A stretch of DNA of 64,000 nt from Amycolatopsis rifamycinica (lineage in GTDB: Bacteria > Actinomycetota > Actinomycetes > Mycobacteriales > Pseudonocardiaceae). The notes under the pieces were generated by a model that worked only from the letters and a program-made list of their open reading frames with translations, was not told where the DNA came from and ran no database searches. The stretch is from NCBI RefSeq assembly GCF_000695625.1, contig NZ_JMQI01000062.1:186001-250000 (forward strand), given 5' to 3'. Of the stretch, positions 30,163-40,973 are shown piece after piece (position 1 is the first letter of the stretch; every line of letters begins with the position of its first letter). Both the position numbers and the translations under genes were made by a program.

Positions 30163-31494
30163 TCACCTCGCCCGGCGAGGCACCACCGTCATCGGCATCC
30201 GGTCGGGGTACGCCGCCGACGTCACCGTGAGACGCACCGGCACACCGGGCACCGGAAGCAATTCCCACCCCGCCAGCACCGTCGCCGCCACCAGAACGAT
30301 CTCCGTCTGCGCGAACGCCTGCCCGACACATTGCCGGCCACCCGCACCGAACGGGACATACGCCCCCCGCGGAACCCGCGCCGCCCGCTGCGGCAGCCAA
30401 CGATCGGGATCGAACCGCTCCGGATCCTCGTGGAACCGCGGATCGAAATGCAGCGCGAACGGACTGAACATGACCTCCGCACCCGCGGGCAACCGCACCC
30501 CGCCGAGCTCGACGTCCCGCAACGCCCGTCGCATCAGGATCCAGATCGGGTACATCCGCAGGACCTCGCTGACCACCCGGCGCAAGTACCCCAGCTTCGC
30601 CACATCGGCGAACGTCGCCGCCCGCCCGGCCAGCACCTCGTCCACCTCGGCCCGCACCCGCCGCTCGACCTCCGGGTGCCGGGCCAGCTCGTGGAACAAC
30701 CAGGTCAGCGCGACCGCGCTGGTCTCGCTCCCCGCCGTCAGCAACGTGATGACCTCGTCGTAGACCTGATGATCGGTCATGCCCTCACCGGTGCCGGGAT
30801 CCCGTGCCAGCATCAGCATCGACAGCAGGTCGCCGTGGTCCTCCCCGGTGGCGCGCCAGCCGGCGATCACCTCGTGCACGATCCGCCGCAGCCGCTCGAC
30901 CGCCCGGTCGAACCGCCGGTTCGCGGGGATGACCGGGACGTGTTCCAGGAACCTCGGGGACAACGCCCGCACCATCCCCGCCTTCAGCACCACCGGGATC
31001 GACCGGCGCGCCTCCGCGACCGCCCGCCGCCCCAGCTCGGTGGCGAACAACGTCTCCCCCACGACGGTGATGGCCAGCCACTGCATGTCCGCGTCCAGCC
31101 GGCGCACCTCCCCCGCCCGCCAGCCACCGGCCAGCTCCGCCGTGACCCGCACCATCGTGTCCGCGTACGCGGCGAGCCGCGCACCGTGGAACGCCGGCTG
31201 CACCAACCGCCGCTGCCGCAGGTGGAAGGCACCCTCCGACATGACCAGCCCGTTTCCCATGAACGGCCGGAAACGGTCGAAGATGATCCCCTTCGAGAAG
31301 CTCGTCCCCTCGGTCACGAGGACGTGGTTGACCAACTCCGGGCTCGTCAGGAAATACGCCTCCAGCGGACCGAGGAACACGCGCACGATATCGCCGTGCG
31401 CACGCAGGGAAGACGTGAACCCGACCCGCTGCCGCAACAACGACGGGGTGTGCCCCAGCAGGATCCGACGGCCTGGTGCGACCGGGACGATCAT
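30163..31494 (-). CDS. Cytochrome P450 (pentalenene-oxygenase-like)
   Basis: The 443-aa protein starts at ATG 31494 after GGAGAGGAA. The I-helix is LLTAGSETSAVAL, the K-helix ExxR is in VVSEVLRMYP, and the PERF-type region is PERFDPDRW. The heme loop is PFGAGGRQCVG with the Cys thiolate. The N-terminal HGDIVRVFLGPLEAYFLTSP and overall pattern resemble CYP183/pentalenene oxygenase-type class I bacterial P450s. No terpene cyclase, ferredoxin or reductase is nearby. The redox partner must come from elsewhere and the terpenoid connection is only by sequence resemblance. Confidence 0.9.
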   Translation of the reverse strand: MIVPVAPGRRILLGHTPSLLRQRVGFTSSLRAHGDIVRVFLGPLEAYFLTSPELVNHVLVTEGTSFSKGIIFDRFRPFMGNGLVMSEGAFHLRQRRLVQPAFHGARLAAYADTMVRVTAELAGGWRAGEVRRLDADMQWLAITVVGETLFATELGRRAVAEARRSIPVVLKAGMVRALSPRFLEHVPVIPANRRFDRAVERLRRIVHEVIAGWRATGEDHGDLLSMLMLARDPGTGEGMTDHQVYDEVITLLTAGSETSAVALTWLFHELARHPEVERRVRAEVDEVLAGRAATFADVAKLGYLRRVVSEVLRMYPIWILMRRALRDVELGGVRLPAGAEVMFSPFALHFDPRFHEDPERFDPDRWLPQRAARVPRGAYVPFGAGGRQCVGQAFAQTEIVLVAATVLAGWELLPVPGVPVRLTVTSAAYPDRMPMTVVPRRAR

Positions 31495-31648
31495 TTCCTC
31501 TCCTCGGCAGTCCGGAAGAAGTCTGCCACCTTAGGCCCATCCGGCCGCAGGCAACAGCACCCATTGGCTGAAACGCCGTCACACCGATGGCGTAATCGAC
31601 GGCGCCGCGGGAGTGAGTATGTTCTTCGTTCGAAGGCGAGCGAGGTGC

Positions 31649-32485
31649 ATGACGATGACAACGCAACACCGAGAAGAGGAATGGGTTCCTCCGGGTATCG
31701 ACACGACGAAACCCAGCAGTTCCCGGACCTACGACTACCTGCTGGGCGGCGCCCACAATTTCCAAGCCGACCGGGACGCCGCCGAACAGGCCGAAAAGAT
31801 CATGCCCGGCATCCGGAACGTCGCCCGGCTCAACCGCGCGTTCCTCGGCCGGGTCGTCCGCACCCTGATGGACCTGGGCATCCGCCAGTTCCTCGACATC
31901 GGCTCGGGGATCCCGACCGTCGGCAACGTCCACCAGATCGCCGGCGAGATCGACCCCCGCTGCCGCGTGGTCTACGTCGACCGCGACCCGATCGCCGTCG
32001 CGCACAGCAAGATGCTCCTGCGCACCAGCGAAAACGCCACGATCGCCCACGCCGACTTCACCGACCCGGACGGCGTCTTCGCCGACCCGGACGTCCGCCG
32101 GCTCGACTTCGGCGCACCGATCGGCATGCTGATGGTGGCCATGCTGCACTGGATCCCCGACGCCAGCGACCCGCACGCCCTGCTCGCCGAATACCGCCGC
32201 CGCGTCCCGGCCGGCAGCTACCTGGCGATCTCCCACATGGTCAGCGACCGCGACAGCGACCGGATCAACAGCGCGGTGGGCACGTTCAACCTGGCCAGGG
32301 GCAACGACCAGGCGACCACCCGCACGTACCGGGAGGTCGAGACGATGTTCGGCGACTTCGAACTGATCGAACCCGGCCTGGTCGGCTGCGCCCTGTGGCG
32401 GCCGGGCGGTCCGGGCGACATCTCGGACGACCCGAACGCCAACACGCAGCTCTACGGCGGAGTGGCGCGGAAGGTCGCCGGCTGA
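31649..32485 (+). CDS. SAM-dependent methyltransferase, PF04672 (DUF574) type
   Basis: The 278-aa protein starts at ATG 31649; in-frame ATGs upstream at 31613/31619 would add 12 residues without a ribosome site. The family hallmark PPGIDTTKPSSSRTYDYLLGG opens the protein. FLDIGSGIPTVGNVHQIA is the SAM-binding glycine motif (motif I), and RVVYVDRDPIAVAHSK carries the acidic residue that contacts the ribose. AHADFTDPDGVFADP and YLAISHMVSDR complete the fold. This large actinomycete family has no well-defined substrate. It is a stand-alone gene divergent from the P450. Confidence 0.85.
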   Translation: MTMTTQHREEEWVPPGIDTTKPSSSRTYDYLLGGAHNFQADRDAAEQAEKIMPGIRNVARLNRAFLGRVVRTLMDLGIRQFLDIGSGIPTVGNVHQIAGEIDPRCRVVYVDRDPIAVAHSKMLLRTSENATIAHADFTDPDGVFADPDVRRLDFGAPIGMLMVAMLHWIPDASDPHALLAEYRRRVPAGSYLAISHMVSDRDSDRINSAVGTFNLARGNDQATTRTYREVETMFGDFELIEPGLVGCALWRPGGPGDISDDPNANTQLYGGVARKVAG

Positions 32486-32641
32486 GCGAACATCGGTCGA
32501 TTCCCGGCGTCCTCCGAGCGGCTTTGGCCTGTTCGGGCCGCGATTTTCGCCGGCACGAGCGATGCCGTATAGGTCGTTATACACTTTTGTCCGTGCCGGC
32601 CGGCTCCTGCTCGGGCCCGAGCGGGCGGGTCCCCGGCGGCA

Positions 32642-32677
32642 GGGACCGGTGGCCGTCCGGGAAGTGACCAAGGACCC
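32642..32677. promoter_or_regulatory. Paired DevR/DosR-like boxes upstream of cydA
   Basis: GGGACCGGTGGCCG (32642-32655) and GTGACCAAGGACCC (32664-32677; its complement GGGTCCTTGGTCAC matches better) both resemble the hypoxia box GGGACTTTnGGCCC. Their centres are 22 bp apart, two helical turns. The cydA ATG is 63 bp downstream. Further upstream GTATA-n6-TATAC (32567-32582) is an additional dyad. No gene is visible in 32486-32740. Confidence 0.5.
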
Positions 32678-32740
32678 TAAGCCGGGCCCGCTCCCCCATC
32701 GGATGCTCTCCGGGTAACCCCGAACGAGCAGGAGACCCCG

Positions 32741-34141
32741 ATGAGCGCCCTGGACCTCGCCCGATGGCAGTTCGGGATCACCACCGTCTACCACTTCCTC
32801 TTCGTCCCGCTGACCATCGGCCTGTCCTTCCTGGTCGCCGGGATGCAGACGGCCTGGGTGCGCACGGGGAACGACCGCTACCGCCGGATGACGAAGTTCT
32901 GGGGCAAGTTGTTCCTCATCAACTTCGCCATGGGCGTGGCGACCGGCATCGTGCAGGAGTTCCAGTTCGGGATGAACTGGTCGGACTACAGCACGTTCGT
33001 CGGTGACATCTTCGGCGCGCCGCTGGCCATCGAGGGCCTGCTGGCCTTCTTCCTGGAGTCGACGTTCCTCGGCCTGTGGATCTTCGGCTGGGACAAGCTG
33101 CCGAAGAAGCTCCACCTGGCCACCATCTGGCTCGCCTCGGTCGGCACCGTGCTGTCGGCGTACTTCATCCTCGCCGCCAACTCCTGGATGCAGCACCCGG
33201 TCGGCTACGCGGTCAACCCCGCCACCGGCCGTGCCGAGCTGAAGGACTTCGGCGCGGTGCTGACCAACTCCACCGCGGTCGGCGCCTTCGCCCACACCAT
33301 CACCGCGTGTTTCCTCACCGGTGGCATGTTCGTCGTCGGGATCAGCGCCTGGCAGCTGCGGAAGAACCGCGACGACGGCGTCTTCCGGCCGTCGATGAAG
33401 CTCGCCCTGGTCACGGTGCTGGTGGCCAGTTTCGGCGTGATCGTCACCGGTGACCTGCAGGCGCGGCTGATGACCGAGCAGCAGCCGATGAAGATGGCCG
33501 CCGCCGAAGCGCTCTACGACACCGTCGCCCCCGCGTCGTTCTCGCTGCTCACCATCGGCTCGCTCGACGGCTCGCAGGAGAAGTTCAGCATCCGCGTCCC
33601 CGGCGTGCTGTCCTTCATGGCCACCGGGGAGTTCGACGGGCGGGTCGAGGGCATCAACGACCTGCAGGCCGCCGAACAGCGGCAGTACGGCCCCGGCGAG
33701 TACCGGCCGGACATCCCGGTCGCCTACTGGACGTTCCGCCTGATGATCGGTTTCGGCTTCCTCTGCCTGCTGATCTCGCTGGCCGGCCTGTGGCTGCTCC
33801 GCCGCGGCCGCACCCCGCGCGGCCGCTGGTTCTTCCCGGCCGCCACCCTCGGGATCGCCCTTCCGTTCCTGGCCAACAGCGTCGGCTGGATCTTCACCGA
33901 GATGGGCCGTCAGCCGTGGTCGGTGTTCGGCGTGCTCAAGACCGCCGACTCGGTGTCGCCCACGGTCTCCGCGGGCAACGTCCTGACCTCGTTGATCGTG
34001 TTCACCCTGCTCTACGGCGTCCTCGCGGTCGTCGACGGCGTCCTGATGGTCCGCTACGCCAAGGCCGGTCCCCCGCCACCGGAGGCACCCGCGGACGAGA
34101 CCGATTCCGATGAGCCGCGCCCCGCGGCCTTCGCCTACTGA
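32741..34141 (+). CDS. cydA: Cytochrome bd quinol oxidase subunit I
   Basis: The 466-aa membrane protein starts at ATG 32741 after CAGGAGACC. The heme-ligand His is in TTVYHFLFVPLTIGLSFLVA, NSWMQHPVGY matches the conserved loop, and MGRQPWSVFGVLKT supplies the Met/Arg region near heme b558. GDLQARLMTEQQPMKMAAAE precedes the quinol-binding Q loop, which is short, as in actinobacterial and Bacillus-type oxidases. About nine transmembrane helices are present. It oxidises menaquinol and reduces O2 to water with high affinity and no proton pumping, useful under low oxygen. It is first in the cydA-cydB-cydDC operon. Confidence 0.97.
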   Translation: MSALDLARWQFGITTVYHFLFVPLTIGLSFLVAGMQTAWVRTGNDRYRRMTKFWGKLFLINFAMGVATGIVQEFQFGMNWSDYSTFVGDIFGAPLAIEGLLAFFLESTFLGLWIFGWDKLPKKLHLATIWLASVGTVLSAYFILAANSWMQHPVGYAVNPATGRAELKDFGAVLTNSTAVGAFAHTITACFLTGGMFVVGISAWQLRKNRDDGVFRPSMKLALVTVLVASFGVIVTGDLQARLMTEQQPMKMAAAEALYDTVAPASFSLLTIGSLDGSQEKFSIRVPGVLSFMATGEFDGRVEGINDLQAAEQRQYGPGEYRPDIPVAYWTFRLMIGFGFLCLLISLAGLWLLRRGRTPRGRWFFPAATLGIALPFLANSVGWIFTEMGRQPWSVFGVLKTADSVSPTVSAGNVLTSLIVFTLLYGVLAVVDGVLMVRYAKAGPPPPEAPADETDSDEPRPAAFAY

Positions 34142-34158
34142 GACGCCGGAGACCCGCC

Positions 34159-35174
<1,016 letters not shown>

Positions 35175-35178
<4 letters not shown>

Positions 35179-38100
35179 AGCCGCTCGATCCGCGGCTGCT
35201 GCGGCACGCGAGCGCGGTCCGCCCGTTCGTCCTCGCCTGCGCCGCGCTGGGCGCGCTCACCGCGATGCTGGTGCTCGCCCAGGCGGAGCTGCTGGCGAAG
35301 ACGATCACGTGGGCGTTCCTCGACGGCTTTTCCCTCCGCAGCCTCGTGCTGCCGCTCGGCCTGCTGATGCTGGTCGTCCTGGCCAGGGCCGGGATCACCT
35401 GGCTGGCCGAGACGACCGCGCACCGCGCCGCCGCCCGTGCCCTCTCGCAACTGCGCGAGACGGTGATCTCGGCCGCGCTGCGGATCGGGCCGCGGCAGGC
35501 CGGCCGCTCCCCCGCCGAGGTCGCGGCCCTGGCCACGCACGGCGTCGACCGGCTCGAGGGCTACTTCTCGCGCTACCTGCCGCAGCTGCTGATCGCGGCG
35601 GTCGTGCCGCTGGTCGTCGGCACCCGGATCCTGGTCGCCGACTGGGCCGCCGCGGTGATCGTCGGCCTCACGGTGCCGCTCATCCCGGTCTTCATGATCC
35701 TCATCGGGATGTACACCCAGCGCGACGTCCGGCGGCAGTGGCAGACGTTGTCCGTGCTGGGGAACCACTTCCTCGACCTCGTCGCGGGGCTCGCCGAGCT
35801 GACGGCGTTCGGCCGGGCGCGGGCGCAGATCCGGTCGCTGCGGGAGATCACCGGGAAGTACCGCACGCACACCATGCGGACCCTGCGCGTCGCGTTCCTC
35901 TCCGCCCTCGCCCTCGAGCTGCTGGCCACGCTGTCGGTCGCCCTGGTGGCGGTGTCGGTCGGCCTGCGGCTGCTGGCCGGCGAACTCGACCTGCGGACCG
36001 CGCTCGTCGTGCTGATCCTCGCGCCGGAGGTCTACCTGCCGCTGCGGGCGGTCGGCGCGCGGTTCCACGACAGCGCCGAAGGTCTCGCGGCGGCCGAGGA
36101 CATCATCGCGCTCGCCGGCACGCCCAGCGCGGACACGGGCACCGGCACGGTTCCCGACCTCACGCGCGTGGCGCTGCGCTGCGAAGACGTCACGGTCGAC
36201 GGCCGGTCCGGGCCGGTTCTCGACGGCTTCAGCCTGCGCCTGCCGCCCGGTGAGGTCGTCGGCGTCACCGGACCGAGCGGGGCGGGCAAGTCGACGCTGC
36301 TCGACCTCCTCCTGGGCTGGCGGCGGCCCGACGGCGGCCGGATCCTGCTCGGCGACACCGATCTCGCCGGCATCGGCCGCGCGACCTGGCACCGGCACGT
36401 GGCCTGGGTGCCGCAGCAGCCGCACCTGGTCGCCGGGACGGTGGCGGAGAACATCCGCCTGGGCTCCCCGGACGCACCCGACGACGCCGTGCTCGCCGCC
36501 GCCGACACCGCGGCGCTCGACGTCCCCCTGGCCACGGTGGTCGGCGAGCTGGGGGCCGGGCTGTCGACCGGCCAGCGCCGCCGCGTCGCACTGGCCCGCG
36601 CGGTGTTGCTCGACCGGCCGCTGATCCTGCTGGACGAACCGACCGAAGGCGTCGACGCGGAGACCGAGGCGGCCATCCTGGAGCGGCTGCCGAAGGTGCT
36701 CGCCGGCCGGACCGCGGTGCTCGTCAGCCACCACCCGGCGGTGCTGGCCCGCTGCGACCGCGTGGTGTCCTTGGGCGAACCGGTCGCCGTCCCTTCGCCC
36801 TCCTCCGCGGTGTCGCCGCGGGCGGTTTCCCGGCCGGTCGCCCCGGCGGTCGCCGAGCCGTCCACTGTGGACGTACCGCGGTGGCGGCCGCTGCGCGAAG
36901 CGATCCGGCCGCACCGGCTGCGGCTGGCGCTGGCCTGCCTGGCCGCGACGGCCGCGCTCGGCTGCGGCGTCGCGCTCACGGCGACGTCGTCGTGGCTGAT
37001 CGCGAGCGCGGCCCTGCACCCGCCGGTGCTGAGCCTGATGGTGGCGATCGTCGCGGTGCGGACGTTCGGCCTGGCGAAGGGGCTCTTCCGCTACGTCGAG
37101 CGCCTGCTCTCGCACGACGTCGCCCTGCGGGCGCTGGCGGAGCTGCGGGTGCGGGTGTGGGCGCAGCTGGCCCGAATCGGCCCGGCGGGCACCTCGCGCC
37201 TGCGCCGCGGCGACCTCCTGCACCGGCTGGTGTCCGATGTGGACAGCCAGCAGGACGTCCTGGTCCGGGGTCTGGTCCCGGGCGTTTCGACGTTCGCCGT
37301 CCTGTCGGCGACCGCCGTCACGCTCGGGCTCATCCTGCCCGGCGCGCTGCTCCCGGCCGCGCTGGGCCTGACCGTCGCCGGGGTGGTGACCCCCGCGGTC
37401 GCGGCACTGGCGGGCCGCCGGGCGCAGCGCTCGACGGCGCGGCTGCGCGCGGACCTGACCGCGGGGACGGTGGAGCTGCTGCAGGCGTCGGCCGACCTGA
37501 TCACCCACGACGCGGCGGCACGGCGGCACGGACGGCTGCGGGAACTCGACTCCGCCCTGACCGCCCTCCAGCGCCGGTCGGCGACCTGGCGCGGCCTGGG
37601 CGGCGGGATCGCCGCGGCCGGGGTCGGGCTGACGTCGGTCGCGTGCCTGGTGCTGGGCATCCTGGCGGTGCGCGCCGGCACGATCCCCGGCCCGGCGCTG
37701 GCGGTGCTGGCGCTGACCCCCCTGGCGACGGCCGAGCTGGTGGCCGGCCTGCCGGAGGCGGCCCAGCGGCTGCTCGGCGCGTCCGGCTCCGCGCGCCGCC
37801 TCGCCGAACTGGACGCCCTTCCCACGCCGCACACGCCGGCGGCGGCGATCGCCCCGGCCGCGACCGAGCTGGCGGCCGAGCACCTGTCGGTCCGCTGGCC
37901 GGGCCACCCGGCCGACGCGGTCCGGGACGTGGACCTGCCCATCGGCCACGGCCGCCGCGTCGTGCTGACGGGCCGTTCGGGCGCGGGCAAGAGCACGGTG
38001 ATCGCGGCGTTGATGCGCTACCTCGACCCCTCGGCGGGGCGGGTGCTGCTGGACGGCACGAACACGCTGGCCTACGACGGAGATTCGGTCCGCGAGCAGA

Positions 38101-38546
38101 TCGCGTGGTGCGGCCCGGAGACGCATCTGTTCGACAGCACGCTCCGGGAGAACCTCCGGTTGGCCCGGCCTTCGGCCTCGGACGCCGAGCTGCGGGCCGC
38201 ACTGGACGGCGCTCAGCTGTCCTCGTGGCTCACGGACCTGCCCGGCGGCCTCGACACGGCCTTGGGCACGCACGGCACTCCGGTGTCCGGCGGCGAGCGT
38301 CAGCGCCTCGGCGTGGCCCGGGCGTTGCTGTCGGACCGGCCGATCCTGCTCCTGGACGAGCCGACCGCCCACCTGGACACCCCGACGGCTTCGGCGCTGG
38401 CGGCCGTGGTCCTGGCGGCGACGGAAGGCCGGTCGGCCCTGGTGGTGACCCACCGGCCGGCCGAGTTCCCGGCCTTGACGGCGGTGGACGTCGCCGCGGA
38501 CGAGGACAGCCGGACACCGTGGGCCGGCACGCCCGTCCGGTCGTGA
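35175..38546 (+). CDS. cydDC: Fused CydD-CydC ABC exporter for cytochrome bd assembly
   Basis: The 1123-aa protein contains two complete ABC half-transporters in one chain. CydD half: membrane helices ~15-310, Walker A GPSGAGKST near residue 366, signature LSTGQRRRVALARA, Walker B LILLDEPTEGVD. CydC half: membrane helices ~580-860, Walker A GRSGAGKST near 933, signature VSGGERQRLGVARA, Walker B ILLLDEPTAHLD. A Pro/Ala/Ser-rich linker near residues 535-565 joins them. CydDC exports thiol reductants (cysteine/glutathione in E. coli; likely cysteine or mycothiol-related here) needed for cytochrome bd maturation. Fusion of the two subunits is common in actinomycetes. The gene is coupled to cydB. 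Confidence 0.95.
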
Positions 38547-38568
38547 AGCCCGGTCCCCCGGCGGTCCA

Positions 38569-38593
38569 CCCGGCCGGCGGGTAAGCGGCCGGG
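38569..38593. terminator. Hairpin between cydDC and the MarR gene
   Basis: CCCGGCCG, nine bases, CGGCCGGG: a perfect 8-bp GC stem in the 70-bp gap between converging genes. It has no T-run. Confidence 0.5.
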
Positions 38594-38616
38594 AGCGGGC
38601 CCGCGATGGTGGGCGA

Positions 38617-39039
38617 TCAGGCCGTCGGGTCGGGGCCGAGAGCGCGGTCCAGGAGCTCGCCCAGCTGGTCGAGCTGGTCCTGCGACAGAGCGCGGAACGA
38701 CGATTCGGCGACGCCGTCGACCAGCTTCTGGCCCTCGGCGCGCAGCCGGGCGCCTTCCTCCGTGAGCCGGTGCCGCACCGCGCGTCCCGGGCCCGGGACG
38801 CGCTCGATGAGCCCGCGGTCGGCCATGCGGGTCGCGAGCGAACCGAAGGACTGGTCCGTCTGGAAGGTGAGGACGGCCAGCTCGTGCAGGGACGCGTCCG
38901 GGCGGCGGTGTAGGTGCCGCAGGGTGTCCCACTGCACCAGCGAAAGCCCCAGCGGCGCCAGTGCCCGGCTCAACGCCCGGTGGTGGCGGTACTGCAGGCG
39001 TTTGACGGCCAGGGAGACGTCGCCGGGGCGGTACTTCAT
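38617..39039 (-). CDS. MarR-family transcriptional regulator
   Basis: The 140-aa protein has the MarR winged helix: LVQWDTLRHLHRRPDASLHELAVLTF, then QTDQSFGSLATRMADRGLIERVPG with the wing RAVRHRLTEEGARL. Dimerisation helices lie at both ends. It is divergent from an alpha/beta hydrolase gene. The intervening 90 bp holds a perfect 16-bp palindrome, so repression of the hydrolase and of itself, relieved by a small phenolic or lipophilic ligand, is the probable arrangement. Confidence 0.92.
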   Translation of the reverse strand: MKYRPGDVSLAVKRLQYRHHRALSRALAPLGLSLVQWDTLRHLHRRPDASLHELAVLTFQTDQSFGSLATRMADRGLIERVPGPGRAVRHRLTEEGARLRAEGQKLVDGVAESSFRALSQDQLDQLGELLDRALGPDPTA

Positions 39040-39081
39040 GCGCTCACCCTATCCCATCCGACTCAGGTTGCTTATCTAAAC

Positions 39082-39097
39082 AACCTTATATAAGGTT
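39082..39097. promoter_or_regulatory. MarR operator
   Basis: AACCTTATATAAGGTT is a perfect 16-bp palindrome centred between the marR-type gene and the hydrolase. It is flanked by an outer dyad (GCTTAtcTAA ... TTAggTAAGC). It is one of the most A/T-rich spots of the window and probably overlaps both promoters. Confidence 0.75.
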
Positions 39098-39129
39098 CCT
39101 TAGGTAAGCCCCGAACCCGAGAAGGACCC

Positions 39130-39879
39130 ATGACGACTCTCCGCACCACCCGCACCCTCGGCCCGGCCGAGGTGACCCTCGAGGTCCACGACCGCACCCG
39201 CACGTTCCTGCTCCTGCACGGCGGTGGCGGCGTCGCGACGATGACCGGCTTCGCCGGCCTGCTCGCCGAACGCACCCGGTCCCGGGTGCTCCTGCCCACC
39301 CACCCGGGTTTCGCGGGCACCCCGAAGGACGCCGGCCTGACCGGCGTCACCGGCTTGGCCCGGCTGTACGCCGGACTGCTGGAGGACCTCGACGTCACGG
39401 ACGTCACGGTCATCGGCAACTCCTTCGGCGGCTGGCTGGCGGCCGAAATCGCCTTGCTGGGCAGCCCGCGCGTCCGCGACGCGGTGATCGTCGACGGGAT
39501 CGGCATCGAGGTCGGCGAGCACCCGATGACCGACATCAGCGGCATGTCGCTCACCGAGATCCGGGCACTGTCCTTTCACGACCCGGGCAAGGCGCCGCCG
39601 GCCGGCGGGAGCGGGCCGAGCCCGGACGTGCGGGCCCTGATCGGCTACACCGGCCCGGCGATGGCCGATCCGGCACTGGCCGGACGGCTCGGCGAGGTCA
39701 CCGTCCCGGTGCACGTGATCTGGGGCGAAAGCGACGGCATCGCCGGCCCCGGCTACGGGAAGGCCTACGCCGCCGCCATCCCCGGGTCGACGTTCACCCT
39801 GCTCCCCCGGACCGGGCACCTCCCGCAGGTCGAAACACCCGGGGAACTGCTCGACGCCCTCCTCGGCCTCAGCGGCTGA
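39130..39879 (+). CDS. Alpha/beta hydrolase, MarR-controlled
   Basis: The 249-aa cytosolic protein has the oxyanion segment FLLLHGGGGVATMTGFAGLL, nucleophile elbow VIGNSFGGWLAAE (Ser), acid WGESDGIAGP (Asp) and PRTGHLPQVETP (His). It starts at ATG 39130 with GAGAAGGACCC upstream. GNSFGG hydrolases often act on small esters or C-C bonds. Divergent MarR control suggests a role in handling a toxic or aromatic compound, by inference only. Confidence 0.9.
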   Translation: MTTLRTTRTLGPAEVTLEVHDRTRTFLLLHGGGGVATMTGFAGLLAERTRSRVLLPTHPGFAGTPKDAGLTGVTGLARLYAGLLEDLDVTDVTVIGNSFGGWLAAEIALLGSPRVRDAVIVDGIGIEVGEHPMTDISGMSLTEIRALSFHDPGKAPPAGGSGPSPDVRALIGYTGPAMADPALAGRLGEVTVPVHVIWGESDGIAGPGYGKAYAAAIPGSTFTLLPRTGHLPQVETPGELLDALLGLSG

Positions 39880-40047
39880 TCCGGCGCCGGAGGTGTCGAT
39901 CAGGGGGACGAAAAGAATGGAGCCGATCCGCCACTTGCCACCGTCGTCCTGCTCCATCCGCCGTGCCACTTCCCGGAAGTGCGGCGTCGGCGCTCTGTCG
40001 AATTTCCACCGGTTCACCGCGCAGTTCATGAATCGTTTTTGACCCAC
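39880..40047 (-). pseudogene. Possible remnant of a small gene
   Basis: On the minus strand from the ATG at 40047 or 40029, about 55 residues look coding by third-position GC: VNRWKFDRAPTPHFREVARR, then EQDDGGKWRIGSILFVPLID. The frame then runs on only as antisense of the hydrolase gene, so any original C-terminus is missing. The tail WRIGSILFVPL is protein-like. The family is not recognised. It may also be chance, given the high GC. Confidence 0.25.
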
Positions 40048-40291
40048 CGCGCCCGCTGCGCCGCTCGGATCATCGCCTCGGCCTGGGCCGTTACGAGCGT
40101 TTCCGGTTCGGGACCATACCGTGACCTTCGGCGGCGGCCCGGCGTGAAACGCCCGGGCGAGTTACGGCGATTAGTACAGCGGGTGACCATCCCGCTACGC
40201 GCAACGGAGCAGCCGGCTGGGCTACCCGCACGAAACCCGGTTCCCCGGTTTGTCACGGAGATCCGGACCATTTCTGGCGGACGGGGAGAAG
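40048..40291. other. Non-coding region ahead of the kinase/regulator operon
   Basis: I see no convincing gene here. It contains the dyad AGCGGG-tgaccat-CCCGCT (40178-40196), about 100 bp upstream of the kinase start, which could be an operator or an attenuating hairpin. Base composition is slightly lower in GC than the flanking genes, as expected for a promoter region. Confidence 0.4.
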
Positions 40292-40969
40292 ATGCGCCGG
40301 ACATTCGTCGTCGCCGACTTCGGTCGTCCCCCGGGCTACGAAGACCGGCTGAAACGGGTGCTCCACGATTTGCACGACGGGCTCGGGCCGACGCTCACCG
40401 CCGCCGTGCTCGGGCTGCGCGCGGCGCGCGAGCTGATCGCGCGGGACCGGGCCGGCACCGAGCACCTCCTGGCCCGGCTCGAGGACGAGCTCTACGGCGC
40501 GATCACCGACCTGCGGCGGATCGTGGCCGACGCGCGGCCGCCGGCCCTGGACGAGGCCGGGCTGGTGCCGGCCGTGCGCCGGTACGCCGCCACGCTCACC
40601 GGCCGGGTGCCCGCCGAACACGGGCCGCTGCGGGTCGGGGTCGAGGTGCGCGGCGAACTGCCGCCGCTGCCGGCGGAGGTCGAGGTCACCGCCTACCGGA
40701 TCATCCGCGAGGCGCTGGTGAACGTCGCCCGCCACTCCGGGGCCAGGGAGTGCACCGTCCACCTCTGGCCACGGGACGGCGATCTGCACGTGGAGATCGT
40801 CGACGACGGCGTGGGCACCGACGGCGAGGCCCTGCCCGCGGTCGGCGGGACCGGGCTGCGGTCGATGCGGGAGCGCGCCGGCGACCTCGGCGGCGGCTGC
40901 CGGGTCGAGCCGGTTTCCTCCGGGGGCACGCGGATCGCCGCCTGGCTGCCGCTCGCCGCGGGGAAGTGA
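40292..40969 (+). CDS. Soluble NarL-type histidine kinase lacking a sensor domain
   Basis: The 225-aa protein starts at ATG 40292. The HisKA_3 dimerisation/phosphoacceptor helix begins almost at the N-terminus: LKRVLHDLHDGLGPTLTAAV, with His28 in the HDxxG motif. The HATPase_c domain has REALVNVARHSGARE (N box), IVDDGVGTDG (G1) and GGTGLRSMRERAGDLGG (G2). There is no transmembrane, PAS or GAF segment, so the signal must come from a partner protein or the core itself. It sits 4 bp before its cognate response regulator. Confidence 0.88.
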   Translation: MRRTFVVADFGRPPGYEDRLKRVLHDLHDGLGPTLTAAVLGLRAARELIARDRAGTEHLLARLEDELYGAITDLRRIVADARPPALDEAGLVPAVRRYAATLTGRVPAEHGPLRVGVEVRGELPPLPAEVEVTAYRIIREALVNVARHSGARECTVHLWPRDGDLHVEIVDDGVGTDGEALPAVGGTGLRSMRERAGDLGGGCRVEPVSSGGTRIAAWLPLAAGK

Positions 40970-40973
40970 AGCC

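Noticed and set aside
30163..31494. P450 as part of a pentalenene-type terpene cluster
   Set aside because: No terpene cyclase, ferredoxin or other terpenoid gene lies nearby.
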